NCBI RefSeq assembly: GCF_964252635.1
Contig: NZ_CAXUNP010000011.1
Coordinates: forward strand, 38,889-102,888
Length of the DNA stretch: 64,000 bases
Origin: Jatrophihabitans sp964252635
GTDB taxonomy: Bacteria > Actinomycetota > Actinomycetes > Mycobacteriales > Jatrophihabitantaceae
Direction of reading: 5' to 3'
The notes under the pieces are model-generated. The model had not been told where the DNA came from and did no database searches. It was given only the letters and a program-made list of their open reading frames with translations. Each line of letters begins with the position of its first letter. Position 1 is the stretch's first letter. Position numbers and translations under genes: made by a program. This document shows positions 33,075 to 41,688 of the stretch, piece by piece.

Positions 33075-33397
33075 CCGAGGCGCCGACGTTTGACCCGGAT
33101 TTGCCGCTGCAGGTGCGGGCGGCCGGGACCGTGTGGGAGCGGTGCCCAGGGTGCGCGCAGCCGAACCACGACGACGGCCGCCCGTCGTGGCGGTCCGAGC
33201 CTGACGCGAAGGGCGGCCGGGCCCACGCTGATAGCGGGTCCATCCGGTCCTGGATGGACAGCACCCGCCGCGACGACGTCCTGACCGACCTGGCCCGGAC
33301 CCGCGAAATCCCCGAGTGGCTGATCGGCGCCGTCTGCCTCGCGCTCGGCCTGGCTCTCGCCGCGGTCGGGCTCGCGCTGTGGGCGGTCACCTCATGA
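33071..33397 (+). CDS. Small membrane protein (unknown)
   Basis: 108 residues: a cysteine pair (WERCPGCAQPNHDDGRPSW) in front and one C-terminal transmembrane segment (IGAVCLALGLALAAVGLALW). GTGA overlap with the portal gene. Confidence 0.6.
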   Translation: MTEAPTFDPDLPLQVRAAGTVWERCPGCAQPNHDDGRPSWRSEPDAKGGRAHADSGSIRSWMDSTRRDDVLTDLARTREIPEWLIGAVCLALGLALAAVGLALWAVTS

Positions 33398-33681
33398 GTC
33401 CCGAGCAGGAGCGTGCGGTCCGGCGACTGCGGTCACTGTGGGCGCTGGTCGAGCATCCGGCCACACCCGAACACGAGCGGGACAACGCGCGAGAGATGAT
33501 CGCCAAGCTAGAGACCAGGCACGGTCTATGCCGTGTCGACGAGCCGGAGCCAGAAGTAGCGGCGCCGCCACCTCGGCCGCGGCGACCCCCGCAGCAAGTG
33601 TTCGTGCATGTCGGCTTCACGTCCAACGGTGTGACTACGACCGCGACCATCACCAACGCTAGCTGGACGTCCTTCACATGA
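33394..33681 (+). CDS. Phage protein, DUF2786-like N-terminus (unknown)
   Basis: 95 residues. LVEHPATPEHERDNAREMIA then KLETRHG resembles the first helices of DUF2786; a proline-rich linker and a short beta part follow. ATGA overlaps at both ends. The likeness is weak. Confidence 0.5.
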   Translation: MSPEQERAVRRLRSLWALVEHPATPEHERDNAREMIAKLETRHGLCRVDEPEPEVAAPPPRPRRPPQQVFVHVGFTSNGVTTTATITNASWTSFT

Positions 33682-34028
33682 GCGCGCTGCTGGCCCTGTC
33701 CGACGGTCTCGTCGTCCGCGCCTTGGAGCGCGCCGCGATCCGCGGCCTACCAGGCGACCTCCGCCGACGCTCCGCCACCCTCAATATCCCGAAGCACCGC
33801 GCCTACGAGCGGTTCCGGATCCCCGCCGCCCGCCACGGCCACGTCCTCGAGGACGCGTTCCCCATGACTGCGGAGATCGCGGACCGGTGGCAGCTGCCCG
33901 TCGACGCCGACGCGTGGTCGCGGGTGCTGTACGACTACTGCCGCGGGTTGCTGGTGTCGATGCAACCTCACACGTTGGACGATCTCGCCGCTGCGCTCGA
34001 GCTGCTCGGCGCAGGCCACGCCGTCTGA
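33678..34028 (+). CDS. Phage protein (unknown)
   Basis: 116 residues with no recognised family: helical start VVRALERAAIRGLPGDLRRR, then a compact region ending LDDLAAALELLGAGHAV. Position suggests a head-associated role. Confidence 0.55.
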   Translation: MSALLALSDGLVVRALERAAIRGLPGDLRRRSATLNIPKHRAYERFRIPAARHGHVLEDAFPMTAEIADRWQLPVDADAWSRVLYDYCRGLLVSMQPHTLDDLAAALELLGAGHAV

Positions 34029-34029
34029 C

Positions 34030-34050
34030 CGGACGCTGCTGCGGAGCATC
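34030..34050 (+). promoter_or_regulatory. Late-region CGGACG-N12-ATC element, copy 2
   Basis: CGGACG at 34030-34035 and ATC at 34048-34050. Here no start codon follows at 5-6 nt; a 53-nt leader with a hairpin (CCGGCG-TGA-CGCCGG) and a GGAGG site leads to ATG 34103. Confidence 0.55.
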
Positions 34051-34102
34051 TGTCGCGAGCCGGCGTGACGCCGGAAGTCTCTCCGTGACGGAGGTGGGCG
34101 CG

Positions 34103-34477
34103 ATGCCCAAGGAAACGATCCAGGACCAGGCCGGCCAGTACGACGTGCGCGTCGGGTGGCGACAGGACGGCGAAGTGCAGGTCGGTGTCGAGCAGGCAGC
34201 GGGCTTCTCGCTCGTGTCGGTGCTGTACGGCGACCCGAAGTGCATGGAACGCATCGGGACTGAGGTAGCCCGGCAGATCGGTGCGGCCGAGCCGCAGACG
34301 TCAGACGCGGCGGCGTCGTGGGGCCGAGCCATCCTCAACATCGTCGAGGCCAGCCAGCCCGTGCCTGGCAGCCCGAGCTACACCGGAGTCTGGTCAACGC
34401 TCAACCGCGAGGGCTGCAACCGGTTGATCAAGACAGTCCGGCGCGCCCGAGACGCCGCGTTCGGCCGGGACGAGTAG
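34103..34477 (+). CDS. Phage protein (unknown)
   Basis: 124 residues. The middle carries beta strands (YDVRVGWRQDGEVQVGVEQA, FSLVSVLYG) and a helix-rich end with STLNREGCNRLIKTVRRARD. ATG 34103 follows GGAGG by 8 nt; GTG 34085 is an alternative. Its codon use and GC match the phage. Confidence 0.55.
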   Translation: MPKETIQDQAGQYDVRVGWRQDGEVQVGVEQAAGFSLVSVLYGDPKCMERIGTEVARQIGAAEPQTSDAAASWGRAILNIVEASQPVPGSPSYTGVWSTLNREGCNRLIKTVRRARDAAFGRDE

Positions 34478-34520
34478 CTGTCACGGGCGTCCCGGCCGAC
34501 TTCCCTGCGGCCGGGCCGCC

Positions 34521-34541
34521 CGGACGCTGCTGCGGACGATC
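34521..34541 (+). promoter_or_regulatory. Late-region CGGACG-N12-ATC element, copy 3
   Basis: CGGACG at 34521-34526, ATC at 34539-34541, then GTGCCC-GTG. The spacing of the other copies points to GTG 34548 as the start codon rather than GTG 34542. Confidence 0.6.
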
Positions 34542-34547
34542 GTGCCC

Positions 34548-36842
34548 GTGCCCGACCAGCCCGCCCTGACCGCCGCGAGCGACACCAGTACGTCCGCGGC
34601 CATCATGGCGGTCCTCAACCAGACGGACGTCGCGCGGCTGGTCGGGCCCCACGTCCCCGAACCCGACTGGCCCGGCTTCCACGTCACCCTCGGCTACATC
34701 GCCGACATCAGCGACGCGTCGGACACGGTGCGGCAGTCGGTGGTCGACGCGCTCGCCCCGCTCGCGGACCTGCTGCCCCTCTCGGCGGATGCGTTCGGCA
34801 CCGCGGTCTTGAACGACGACGGAGACGACGAACGCGAACCCGCCGCCGTGCTGCTCGTCCAGTCCGCAGACCTCGCCAGCCTGCATGACGGGGTGTCGGA
34901 CGCGATCGCCTCGCTCGTGGACGAAGACGCCGCGTTCCCGATCTGGCTCGCCCACACGACGGTCGCCTACAGCAACGACCCGGCCGTCATCCCCGACGGC
35001 GTCGTCGGCACCCAGCTCACTTTCGACCGGCTCGTCCTCAGCTGGGGCGACCAGCAGATCGACATCACCAGCAGCCCGGCACCCGCCGTGACGGCAGCAA
35101 CGGAGGCACCCGTGACCACACCCACCAGCACCGTCGACGACACCGGCGCCGACGACCAGGCCGTGCCCGACACCAGCAGCTACCCCGACGGCACCCAGTG
35201 GGCCGGCCCGCTCGTCCAGCTCGACACCCAGACCGGCGACGGCCGCATCTACGCCTCCGCCGGCCTCACCATCCGCGACCTGCCGCTGCCGCTCTCGTAC
35301 CAGCGGGAGGGCACCCACGGCGGGGAGGTGGCCGGCACCACCGTGGTCGTTGGCCGCATCCTCACCGCCGAGGTCCGCGACGGCGTCCTGTACGGCACCG
35401 GCGACTACCTCGACCCCGTCGCGATCTACGACGTCGTCGAGGCCGCCGCCCGCGTCGAAGGGGAGCTCGGGATGGTGTCAGGCGACACCGGCCCCACCGT
35501 CGTCACCTACGGCGCCCGGCAGCCCGACGGCACCGTCGTCGCGATCGACCCGATGCTGTACGACGGCCCCGAGGGCGACGTCATCGCCGTCATCGAAGAG
35601 TGGGAGTTCATGGGCGCCACCCTCGTGGCGGACCCGGCGTTCGGCGGCACCCGCATCCAGACGGTCGCGCCTCTGCTCGACCCCGCCGCCCAGGCGGAGC
35701 TCGAGCCCGTCCCGGCGCCGTCCATGGACCCGAAGGTCGGGACCGTCATCGCCGACGGCGCGTCGCCGCAGGACCCGACCGTCACGGCCGACGCCGTTAC
35801 CTTCCCCGACGGAACGGTGGTCAAGGTGGGTGACGAGGTGACCGTTACGCAGGACGGCGGCACCGTCAACGGCACCGTCCAGTCGATCGACCCCGACGAG
35901 CAGACCGTCACCGTCGTTCCGGCCGAGGACGCCTACGGCGATGACGACGCCGTGGGTGACCCGGCCGACCCCGACCCGATTACCGTGCCCGTCACCGCCC
36001 TCGCACCCACCGGCGACGACACCGACGATGCGGCGGTCGTCGCGGCCGCGCCACTGTTCCCGGGCCTGGCCGACGAGCACGTCTACCCCGCCGCCTGGTT
36101 CGAGCCGGTCGCCCTCGACGGCCCGACCCACCTCACCATCACCGAGGAAGGTCGCGTCTTCGGCCATCTCGCCGAGTCCGGCACGTGCCACCTGTCGTTC
36201 GCCGAATGCGTCAACCCGCCCAGCTCACCGTCGGGCTACGCCTACTTCCACGTCGGCGAGGTCAAGACGGACGCTGGGATGCTGCCCGTCGGCAAGCTGA
36301 CGGTAGGAGGCGGCCACCTCAACGACCTCAGCGCGGGGTGGCAAGCCGCCGTCGAGCACTACGACAACGCCGGCGCCGCCGCGGCTGTCGTCCGTGTCCA
36401 CGAGGACGACCACGGCATCCAGGTCACTGGCGCGCTTGTCCCGCATGCCACCGGCTCGCAGATCGCCGCCCTGCGTCGCAACGACCTCTCGGGAGACTGG
36501 CGGCCGATCGCCGGCCAGCGGGAACTGGTCGGCGCGCTGTCCGTCAACACCGCCGGGTTCCAGCTCACCCCCCGCGCGGCCCTCGCAGCCGACGGCCGCC
36601 CCATGGCGTTGATCGCCGCCGGCATCGTGCGGGCACCCGCTGCCGAGGCGGAGCCGGAGACGACTGGGGGAGTGACGCTCCCGTCGGGGGTGCAGCTCAC
36701 CAGCGTGGACGTGGCGGTGCTGGCGTCGGCGTTCGACGAGGTCGCGAGCCGCCGAGTCGACCGGCTCGCCCGCGGCGTCGCGCTGCGCGACAAGCTGCGG
36801 ACCGAACGCGCGGACAAGCTGCGCGCGCGCGTCCAGGGCTGA
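34548..36842 (+). CDS. Capsid maturation protease fused to N-terminal 2H phosphoesterase-like domain
   Basis: 764 residues. Residues about 15-175 look like a 2H phosphoesterase: His45-Val-Thr47 (WPGFHVTLGYIADISD) and His136-Thr-Thr138 (PIWLAHTTVAYSND) are the two HxT motifs. The middle (about 200-400: TQWAGPLVQLDTQTGDGRIY, GRILTAEVRDGVLYGTGDYL) is an unassigned beta-rich domain. The C-terminal part (about 495-690) with VFGHLAESGTCHLSFAECVN, YAYFHVGEVKTD, KLTVGGGHLNDLSAGWQAAV and HEDDHGIQVTGALVPH matches actinophage capsid maturation proteases. It should process the prohead; the 2H part may act on RNA or cyclic nucleotides. Confidence 0.75.
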   Translation: MPDQPALTAASDTSTSAAIMAVLNQTDVARLVGPHVPEPDWPGFHVTLGYIADISDASDTVRQSVVDALAPLADLLPLSADAFGTAVLNDDGDDEREPAAVLLVQSADLASLHDGVSDAIASLVDEDAAFPIWLAHTTVAYSNDPAVIPDGVVGTQLTFDRLVLSWGDQQIDITSSPAPAVTAATEAPVTTPTSTVDDTGADDQAVPDTSSYPDGTQWAGPLVQLDTQTGDGRIYASAGLTIRDLPLPLSYQREGTHGGEVAGTTVVVGRILTAEVRDGVLYGTGDYLDPVAIYDVVEAAARVEGELGMVSGDTGPTVVTYGARQPDGTVVAIDPMLYDGPEGDVIAVIEEWEFMGATLVADPAFGGTRIQTVAPLLDPAAQAELEPVPAPSMDPKVGTVIADGASPQDPTVTADAVTFPDGTVVKVGDEVTVTQDGGTVNGTVQSIDPDEQTVTVVPAEDAYGDDDAVGDPADPDPITVPVTALAPTGDDTDDAAVVAAAPLFPGLADEHVYPAAWFEPVALDGPTHLTITEEGRVFGHLAESGTCHLSFAECVNPPSSPSGYAYFHVGEVKTDAGMLPVGKLTVGGGHLNDLSAGWQAAVEHYDNAGAAAAVVRVHEDDHGIQVTGALVPHATGSQIAALRRNDLSGDWRPIAGQRELVGALSVNTAGFQLTPRAALAADGRPMALIAAGIVRAPAAEAEPETTGGVTLPSGVQLTSVDVAVLASAFDEVASRRVDRLARGVALRDKLRTERADKLRARVQG

Positions 36843-36958
36843 TGCGTCGCCTGCTCGCCGTGGCCCGGGCGCTGCTGCGCCGCTGCGACCACGTCCCCAC
36901 CCTCATGTCGGACCCGCCGGCATGCACCCGATGCGGAAGGACCACCAGTAATGGCTGA
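36842..36958 (+). CDS. 38-residue basic peptide (unknown)
   Basis: MRRLLAVARALLRRCDHVPT, then PPACTRCGRTTSNG: a basic helix and a CxxC knuckle. TGATG with the protease stop and an 8-nt overlap with the next gene suggest coupling. Confidence 0.5.
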   Translation: MRRLLAVARALLRRCDHVPTLMSDPPACTRCGRTTSNG

Positions 36959-37187
36959 CCACGACCGGGACCGGTCATCGGCGAGCGGACAGTTCGTGTC
37001 CGACGACTTCGCCGACACCAACCCCAACACCACCGAGTCCGAGGATGTCCGCGACCTCACGGTGCGGCTCACCGTCGACGCCCGCAAAGCGCTGCGCTAC
37101 CTGACTTCGACGGGCCAGACCGACCGGTCGCAGGTGGTCTCGGACGCGCTCGTCGCTGCGGCCGCTGCCGCGCTGCGGGAGGACTGA
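36951..37187 (+). CDS. Small phage protein, ribbon-helix-helix-like (unknown)
   Basis: 78 residues. The C-terminal half VRDLTVRLTVDARKALRYLT with SQVVSDALVAAAAAAL looks like a ribbon-helix-helix DNA-binding fold; the N-terminus is acidic and disordered. Confidence 0.6.
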   Translation: MADHDRDRSSASGQFVSDDFADTNPNTTESEDVRDLTVRLTVDARKALRYLTSTGQTDRSQVVSDALVAAAAAALRED

Positions 37188-37188
37188 C

Positions 37189-37353
37189 GTGGCCTGTTGC
37201 GGCCGGACGTCGACGGGCAACGCGATCGTGTTCCAGCTCCACGTCCCCGGCGAAGAGGTCCGCACGTTCGCGACCAAGACGGACGCCGAGATTGCCCGCA
37301 CCAAGGCGGGCGGCAGGGGGACGATCATCCGCACCACCCAGCCGTCGCGGTGA
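37189..37353 (+). CDS. 54-residue phage protein, DUF7196-like
   Basis: MACCGRTSTGNAIVFQLHVP, then GEEVRTFATKTDAEIARTKA and GGRGTIIRT: a small beta-alpha-beta domain with two cysteines in front. Similar small proteins lie before capsid genes in actinophages. GTG 37189 follows GGAGGAC; its stop overlaps the next GTG (GTGA). Confidence 0.6.
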   Translation: MACCGRTSTGNAIVFQLHVPGEEVRTFATKTDAEIARTKAGGRGTIIRTTQPSR

Positions 37354-37682
37354 CCGACCACGCGCCCGTCGAGATCCTCGACGCGGCGCAACCACCACCC
37401 ACCCGTGACCGCGGCCAGCGGCTCGACGACGACGTGTGGGCCATGGCCTACGTCGTCGCCGAGATCTTGAACGGCCGCGACCCCGCCACCGTCGTCAACG
37501 ACATCCCGGTCGACGTGCGCCGCCGCGTCATCGCCGTCCAGCACCGCACCGGGCCGTTCCGCGGGCTACCGGCCAGCGACCAGCACGGCCCGCTACCCAC
37601 ACCACCCGCGAGGGCCAGCGTCATGCGCAACCGCGTCCGCACCATCGACGACCGCTCCAGCCTCCCGGACGCCCGCTCTTAG
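37350..37682 (+). CDS. Phage protein before the capsid gene (unknown)
   Basis: 110 residues: a helical core (LDDDVWAMAYVVAEILNGRD, VVNDIPVDVRRRVIAVQHRT) and a disordered tail. It may be a minor head protein. GTGA overlap with the preceding gene. Confidence 0.55.
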   Translation: MTDHAPVEILDAAQPPPTRDRGQRLDDDVWAMAYVVAEILNGRDPATVVNDIPVDVRRRVIAVQHRTGPFRGLPASDQHGPLPTPPARASVMRNRVRTIDDRSSLPDARS

Positions 37683-37755
37683 CCTTCCGATCACAGACCT
37701 TGCCGACTACTGGTCCTGAGCCGCGGCACCCACCCGACACCACTCGGAGTGCACC

Positions 37756-39525
37756 GTGGCGAAGAAGAACACCATCGACATCACCGACCTCGGCACCGCC
37801 TACGCCCCGCCCACCGACGCGTCCGCGTCCGTGCTGGCCGAGCTCGAGGCCGACGCGCGTGAGCGTGCGATCGCGCTGCTGTCGAAGGACAACTACACCG
37901 ACGAGGAGTTCGCTCAGGCTGAGTGGCTCGCTGCCGCGGCCGAGACGTGCAAGGAGGCCGTCGACGGTCTCGCCGCTGTCGCGCAGGAGCGGCAGACGAA
38001 GGCCGACGAGCTCCGCAACCGGCTGACCCCCGCCGCAGCCGACACGGTCGACGAGCCCGAGGCGCCCGACGCCGGCGGGCAGGGCGGCACCGACGCCCCC
38101 GCCGCAGTCGTCGAGACAACCCCGGCCCCGGCCGAGGCGGTCGTCGCGTCCGGGAGCCAGGAGCCGGTGAAGGTGCCGTCGATCAGCGACGTCGCCAAGA
38201 CGACCGGCCAGCCGAACGTCCCCGCCACCCGCACCGGCCGCGCGTCGCTCGTCGCCGCCGCCGACGTCCCCGGCTTCGCGTCCGGCCAGGAGCTGACCGA
38301 ACGTCAGATCGGCGAGGCGTGGCTGTCCCGCGCCCCCGGCATCTCCGCCGCCTTCGACGGGCAGGACGGCTCCTACGGGGTCAACTTCGCCCGCGTCCGC
38401 ATCGACTCCCCGGACGACGCGCTCGTGGCGTCCGGTCGCGGCAACAAGGTCGACGTCACCGAGCAGCTGAACCACGCCTGCGACGAGTCTCGCCTCGCCA
38501 CCAGCAAGGGCTCCGGCTCGCTCGTCGCCGCCGGCGGCTGGTGCGCCCCCTCGCAGCCGCTGTACGACCTGCTCAACCTCATGTCCGAGGAGGGGCTCCT
38601 CTCCGTCCCCGAGATCAGCGCGCCGCGCGGCGGGCTGCAGTGGGCCACCGGCCCCGACTTCACCGCCGTCTGGTCCGCCGGGCAGATGTTCACCCAGACC
38701 GAGACCCAGGCGATCGCCGGCACCCCGAAGCCGCAGGCCGACGTCCCGTGCCCCGGTACCCAATCGGCCCGCATGGTCGCCGACGGCCTGTACCTCACCT
38801 CCGGCATCCTGCTCGAGCACGCCTGGCCGGAGGCGGTCGCCGACTTCATCGCGAAGGCGCAGATCGCGTTTCAGCACTACGTGTCGGGCAAGACGATCGC
38901 CGACATCGTCGCCGGCTCCACCGCCGTCGACCTGTCCGCGTTCGGCGGCACCCCCACCCCGCCCGCGTACGGCGCGCTGAAGACGGTCCTCGGCGCCGTC
39001 GCGCTGCAGATCGAGGACATGAAGTACAAGGGCCGCCTCTCGCGCGGCCAGTCCGTCGAGGTCAAGCTGCCGTTCTTCGCCCGCGGCATCTTCCGCAGCG
39101 ACCTGTGGGCCCACGAGGGCACCGTGCAGGACATCGTCGTCACCGACGCGCAGATCGACGCCATGTTCACGGCGCTCGGCTGCTCCGTCGAGTACGTCTA
39201 CGACTGGCAGGACGCGGTCGTCGACGGCGTCAACCCCACCGGGTTCGGCGGCGCCACCCCGATCCTGTCGTGGCCGCAGACGTTCAAGGTGCTGATGTAC
39301 CCGGCCGGCACCTGGGCCCGCGCGATCGAGCCGGTGATCAACCTCAACGCGGTCTACGACTCGACGCTGCTGACCGCGAACAAGAAGGTCGCGCTGTTCC
39401 AGGAGCAGGGCCGGCTGACGATCAAGCGCGGGTTCGACTCGCGGATCATCAAGGTCGCCTCCAACCCGAACGGCGGCACCGGCGGCGTCGTCACCGTCTC
39501 CGGCAGCACCCCGACCCAGGTCTGA
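37756..39525 (+). CDS. Major capsid protein with N-terminal scaffold-like domain
   Basis: 589 residues. Residues about 1-165 are acidic, with a coiled coil (SVLAELEADARERAIALLSK; WLAAAAETCKEAVDGLAAVA) and an Ala/Pro/Gly/Thr-rich linker, as in a delta (scaffold) domain removed on maturation. The body, from about residue 170, has the HK97-fold pattern with LNLMSEEGLLSVPEISAPRG, a beta-rich middle and RAIEPVINLNAVYDSTLLTA near the end. No separate scaffolding gene is seen. GTG 37756 follows GGAG by 6 nt. A strong hairpin comes 4 nt after the stop. Confidence 0.82.
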   Translation: MAKKNTIDITDLGTAYAPPTDASASVLAELEADARERAIALLSKDNYTDEEFAQAEWLAAAAETCKEAVDGLAAVAQERQTKADELRNRLTPAAADTVDEPEAPDAGGQGGTDAPAAVVETTPAPAEAVVASGSQEPVKVPSISDVAKTTGQPNVPATRTGRASLVAAADVPGFASGQELTERQIGEAWLSRAPGISAAFDGQDGSYGVNFARVRIDSPDDALVASGRGNKVDVTEQLNHACDESRLATSKGSGSLVAAGGWCAPSQPLYDLLNLMSEEGLLSVPEISAPRGGLQWATGPDFTAVWSAGQMFTQTETQAIAGTPKPQADVPCPGTQSARMVADGLYLTSGILLEHAWPEAVADFIAKAQIAFQHYVSGKTIADIVAGSTAVDLSAFGGTPTPPAYGALKTVLGAVALQIEDMKYKGRLSRGQSVEVKLPFFARGIFRSDLWAHEGTVQDIVVTDAQIDAMFTALGCSVEYVYDWQDAVVDGVNPTGFGGATPILSWPQTFKVLMYPAGTWARAIEPVINLNAVYDSTLLTANKKVALFQEQGRLTIKRGFDSRIIKVASNPNGGTGGVVTVSGSTPTQV

Positions 39526-39529
39526 TCCA

Positions 39530-39569
39530 GCGCCCGGCCGACCGACCCCCCGTGCGGCCGGCCGGGCGC
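39530..39569 (+). terminator. Strong hairpin after the capsid gene
   Basis: An 11-bp perfect stem, GCGCCCGGCCG with CGGCCGGGCGC, and an 18-nt loop. It probably terminates part of the transcripts or protects the capsid mRNA 3' end. Confidence 0.75.
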
Positions 39570-39618
39570 CCCAGGCAACCGTCACGCCAGGTCAGACCCA
39601 GGAAGGAGCGCGAGGACC

Positions 39619-40449
39619 GTGCCGAACCCGCTGGCGCTCGTCGAAGCGCCCGACATCGAGCCCTACCGGTACGGCCTCGCCTCCGTCGCCCAGGAGCCGC
39701 CGGCCGACGGTGACCCCCACTGGCAGCTCGGCGTGCAGTACGAACCCGTCACCAGCTACCTCACCCAGGTCGTGCCGGGCGCCTGCCAGGCCGGGACGAT
39801 CGCGCTGCCGTCTGGTGTCGCGACGGAGCAGGGCGCGCCGTTCAGCGTGTACGCGGGCGTCGACTGCAAGATCATGGGCTACACCGAAGCGTTCCTCGAA
39901 GCCCGCGCGCTCGCGATCCTCGAGGCGGGGTGGCAGCACGCCGCCGAGCAGATGCTGTGGCAGGGCGGCCCCACCGGATCCCCGCTGACCGGCGCCGCAC
40001 CGGTCCTGAACGCGGCCAGCGGGTCCAACACGGTCGGGACCGGGCTGTCGCTCGTCGCCGCCATCGGCGCGCTCGAGAAGGCACTCGCCAGCGCCTACTC
40101 CGGCCGCGGCGTCATCCACTCCACCCGCGACGTCGCCGCCCTGGCCGACCGGTACCAGCAGCTCCACGAACGCGACCTCGGCGTCCTCGAGACCGCGCTC
40201 GGCACCCGCTGGGCGTTCGGCGGCGGCTACGACGGCACCGGCCCCTCAGCCGCCGCCCCCGCCGCGGGCACCGCGTGGCTGTACGCCACCGGCACCGTCG
40301 TCGCCCGCCGCGCCCGACCGTTCATCTCCGGTGGCCTCGCCGCCGCGCTCAACCGCACCACCAACCAGGCGGACGTGTTCGCCGAACAGCCGACCGTCCT
40401 CACCGTCGACGGACCCACGTTCGCCGTCTCGGTCGACCTCACCAAGTAG
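39619..40449 (+). CDS. Phage structural protein (head-associated, unknown)
   Basis: 276 residues. LALVEAPDIEPYRYGLASVA, VTSYLTQVVPGACQAGTIAL, FSVYAGVDCKIMGYTEAFLE and a late YATGTVVARRARPFISGGLA: a beta-rich virion-type protein. It is second after the capsid gene, separated by the hairpin, and has its own ribosome site (GCGAGGACC). It may be a second capsid or decoration protein. Confidence 0.6.
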   Translation: MPNPLALVEAPDIEPYRYGLASVAQEPPADGDPHWQLGVQYEPVTSYLTQVVPGACQAGTIALPSGVATEQGAPFSVYAGVDCKIMGYTEAFLEARALAILEAGWQHAAEQMLWQGGPTGSPLTGAAPVLNAASGSNTVGTGLSLVAAIGALEKALASAYSGRGVIHSTRDVAALADRYQQLHERDLGVLETALGTRWAFGGGYDGTGPSAAAPAAGTAWLYATGTVVARRARPFISGGLAAALNRTTNQADVFAEQPTVLTVDGPTFAVSVDLTK

Positions 40450-40463
40450 CGAAGGGACCCGCC

Positions 40464-40835
40464 ATGAACGACGACCAGGTCGAGATCTACCCCGCCCACG
40501 ACGACCTCGAGGCCACCGCGCAGGCGCTGCTCGGCGCCGCCGAGGACGCGGGTGAGCGGCCGGAGGTGGTGGAGACGGTCCACGGCCAGAACGGAATGGG
40601 GTTCCGGCTTCCCGCCGACCTCGCCGCGAAGGCGGGGTACGGCAACGCCGACGACGAGGCGCACGCCGACAGCGACGAGCTGACCGGCTACGACGCGATG
40701 ACCGTCGCGGAGCTCGACGACGAGATCGGGGCCCGCAACGTGGACCGCGAGGAAGCCGACCACATCCCCACCAGCGGGAAGAAGGCCGACAAGGTCGCCG
40801 CGCTCGAAGCCGACGACGAGGCGCACGCCGAATAA
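40464..40835 (+). CDS. Small acidic protein with SAP/Rho-N-like C-terminus
   Basis: 123 residues. LTGYDAMTVAELDDEIGARN with TSGKKADKVAALEADD resembles SAP/Rho N-terminal-like helical domains (helix-turn-helix extension), found in phage head fibre or neck proteins. Very acidic elsewhere. RBS GAAGGGA. Confidence 0.6.
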   Translation: MNDDQVEIYPAHDDLEATAQALLGAAEDAGERPEVVETVHGQNGMGFRLPADLAAKAGYGNADDEAHADSDELTGYDAMTVAELDDEIGARNVDREEADHIPTSGKKADKVAALEADDEAHAE

Positions 40836-40931
40836 GCACCCCGGGTTCGGGGCGGACGCCGCTCCATACCCTCAACCCAACATCAGAGCCAAGGGTCATG
40901 AGCCGGGCTCCACGCCAGTGGAGGAAACCCG

Positions 40932-41642
40932 ATGCCCACAGCACCCACCGCCTACCGGTTCCAGACCGTCCGCGGCCGCACCTTGCGGCTCACCAAGCTC
41001 GACCAGTGCGGCAACCCCGTCGGCGGCGCCGGCGCCTCGTACGTCACCCAGTCCTTCGTCACCCTCAAGGCGGCGAAGAACATGGACAACGGCAACGAGA
41101 TCAAGCAGAACCGCGCCGACGACACCGTCGACCTGTTCCTCAAGGGCCAGAACAGCCTCCTCGACTTCGACATGGAGATCGACTTCTCGGCCAACGACAC
41201 CGCGGCGCTGCCGCTGTTGTCCGGTGACGCCGCCGTCCTGGACTGGCAGAACGCGGTCTCCGGCTGGGAGGAGCAGTCCGGCGTCCCCTCGGCCGCGGCG
41301 TTCGCGCTCGAGCTGTGGACCGGCGTCGCCGGCCAGTGCGCCGGCACGAATCAGCGGTACGGCTACTGGCTGTACCCCTTCATCACGAACGCCTACGTCG
41401 ACGTCGACGACATCGACAACGGCGCGAAGCAGTTCATGATCAAGGCGAACACGCAGGTCGGGAACGCGTGGGGCAAGGGCCCGTACACCGTCGTCGCGGG
41501 CGACACGTCGAACACCCCGTCGCGGCTGCTGCAGCCGATGTCGGCGTCGGCGCACCGGCACTTCGAGGTCACGACGATCGCGCCGCCGGCTCCGACGGCC
41601 GCCGCGGGGCTCGCGTCGCTGACGCTGCCCACCCCGTACTGA
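40932..41642 (+). CDS. Probable major tail protein
   Basis: 236 residues, beta-rich: LRLTKLDQCGNPVGGAGASY, LFLKGQNSLLDFDMEIDFSA, YGYWLYPFITNAYVDVDDID and a Pro/Ala-rich tail. The size and the pattern of alternating strands suit the tail tube subunit. It precedes the head-tail adaptor gene, an unusual order. GTGGAGGAAACCCG precedes the ATG. Confidence 0.6.
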   Translation: MPTAPTAYRFQTVRGRTLRLTKLDQCGNPVGGAGASYVTQSFVTLKAAKNMDNGNEIKQNRADDTVDLFLKGQNSLLDFDMEIDFSANDTAALPLLSGDAAVLDWQNAVSGWEEQSGVPSAAAFALELWTGVAGQCAGTNQRYGYWLYPFITNAYVDVDDIDNGAKQFMIKANTQVGNAWGKGPYTVVAGDTSNTPSRLLQPMSASAHRHFEVTTIAPPAPTAAAGLASLTLPTPY

Positions 41643-41688
41643 CCGACCCACCGGAGGACGACCGGTCTGCTCGAGAGGTGGTGTCGTC

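Noticed and set aside
37621..39585. A 654-codon open frame on the minus strand
   Set aside because: Exact antisense of the capsid gene; composition typical of a shadow frame.
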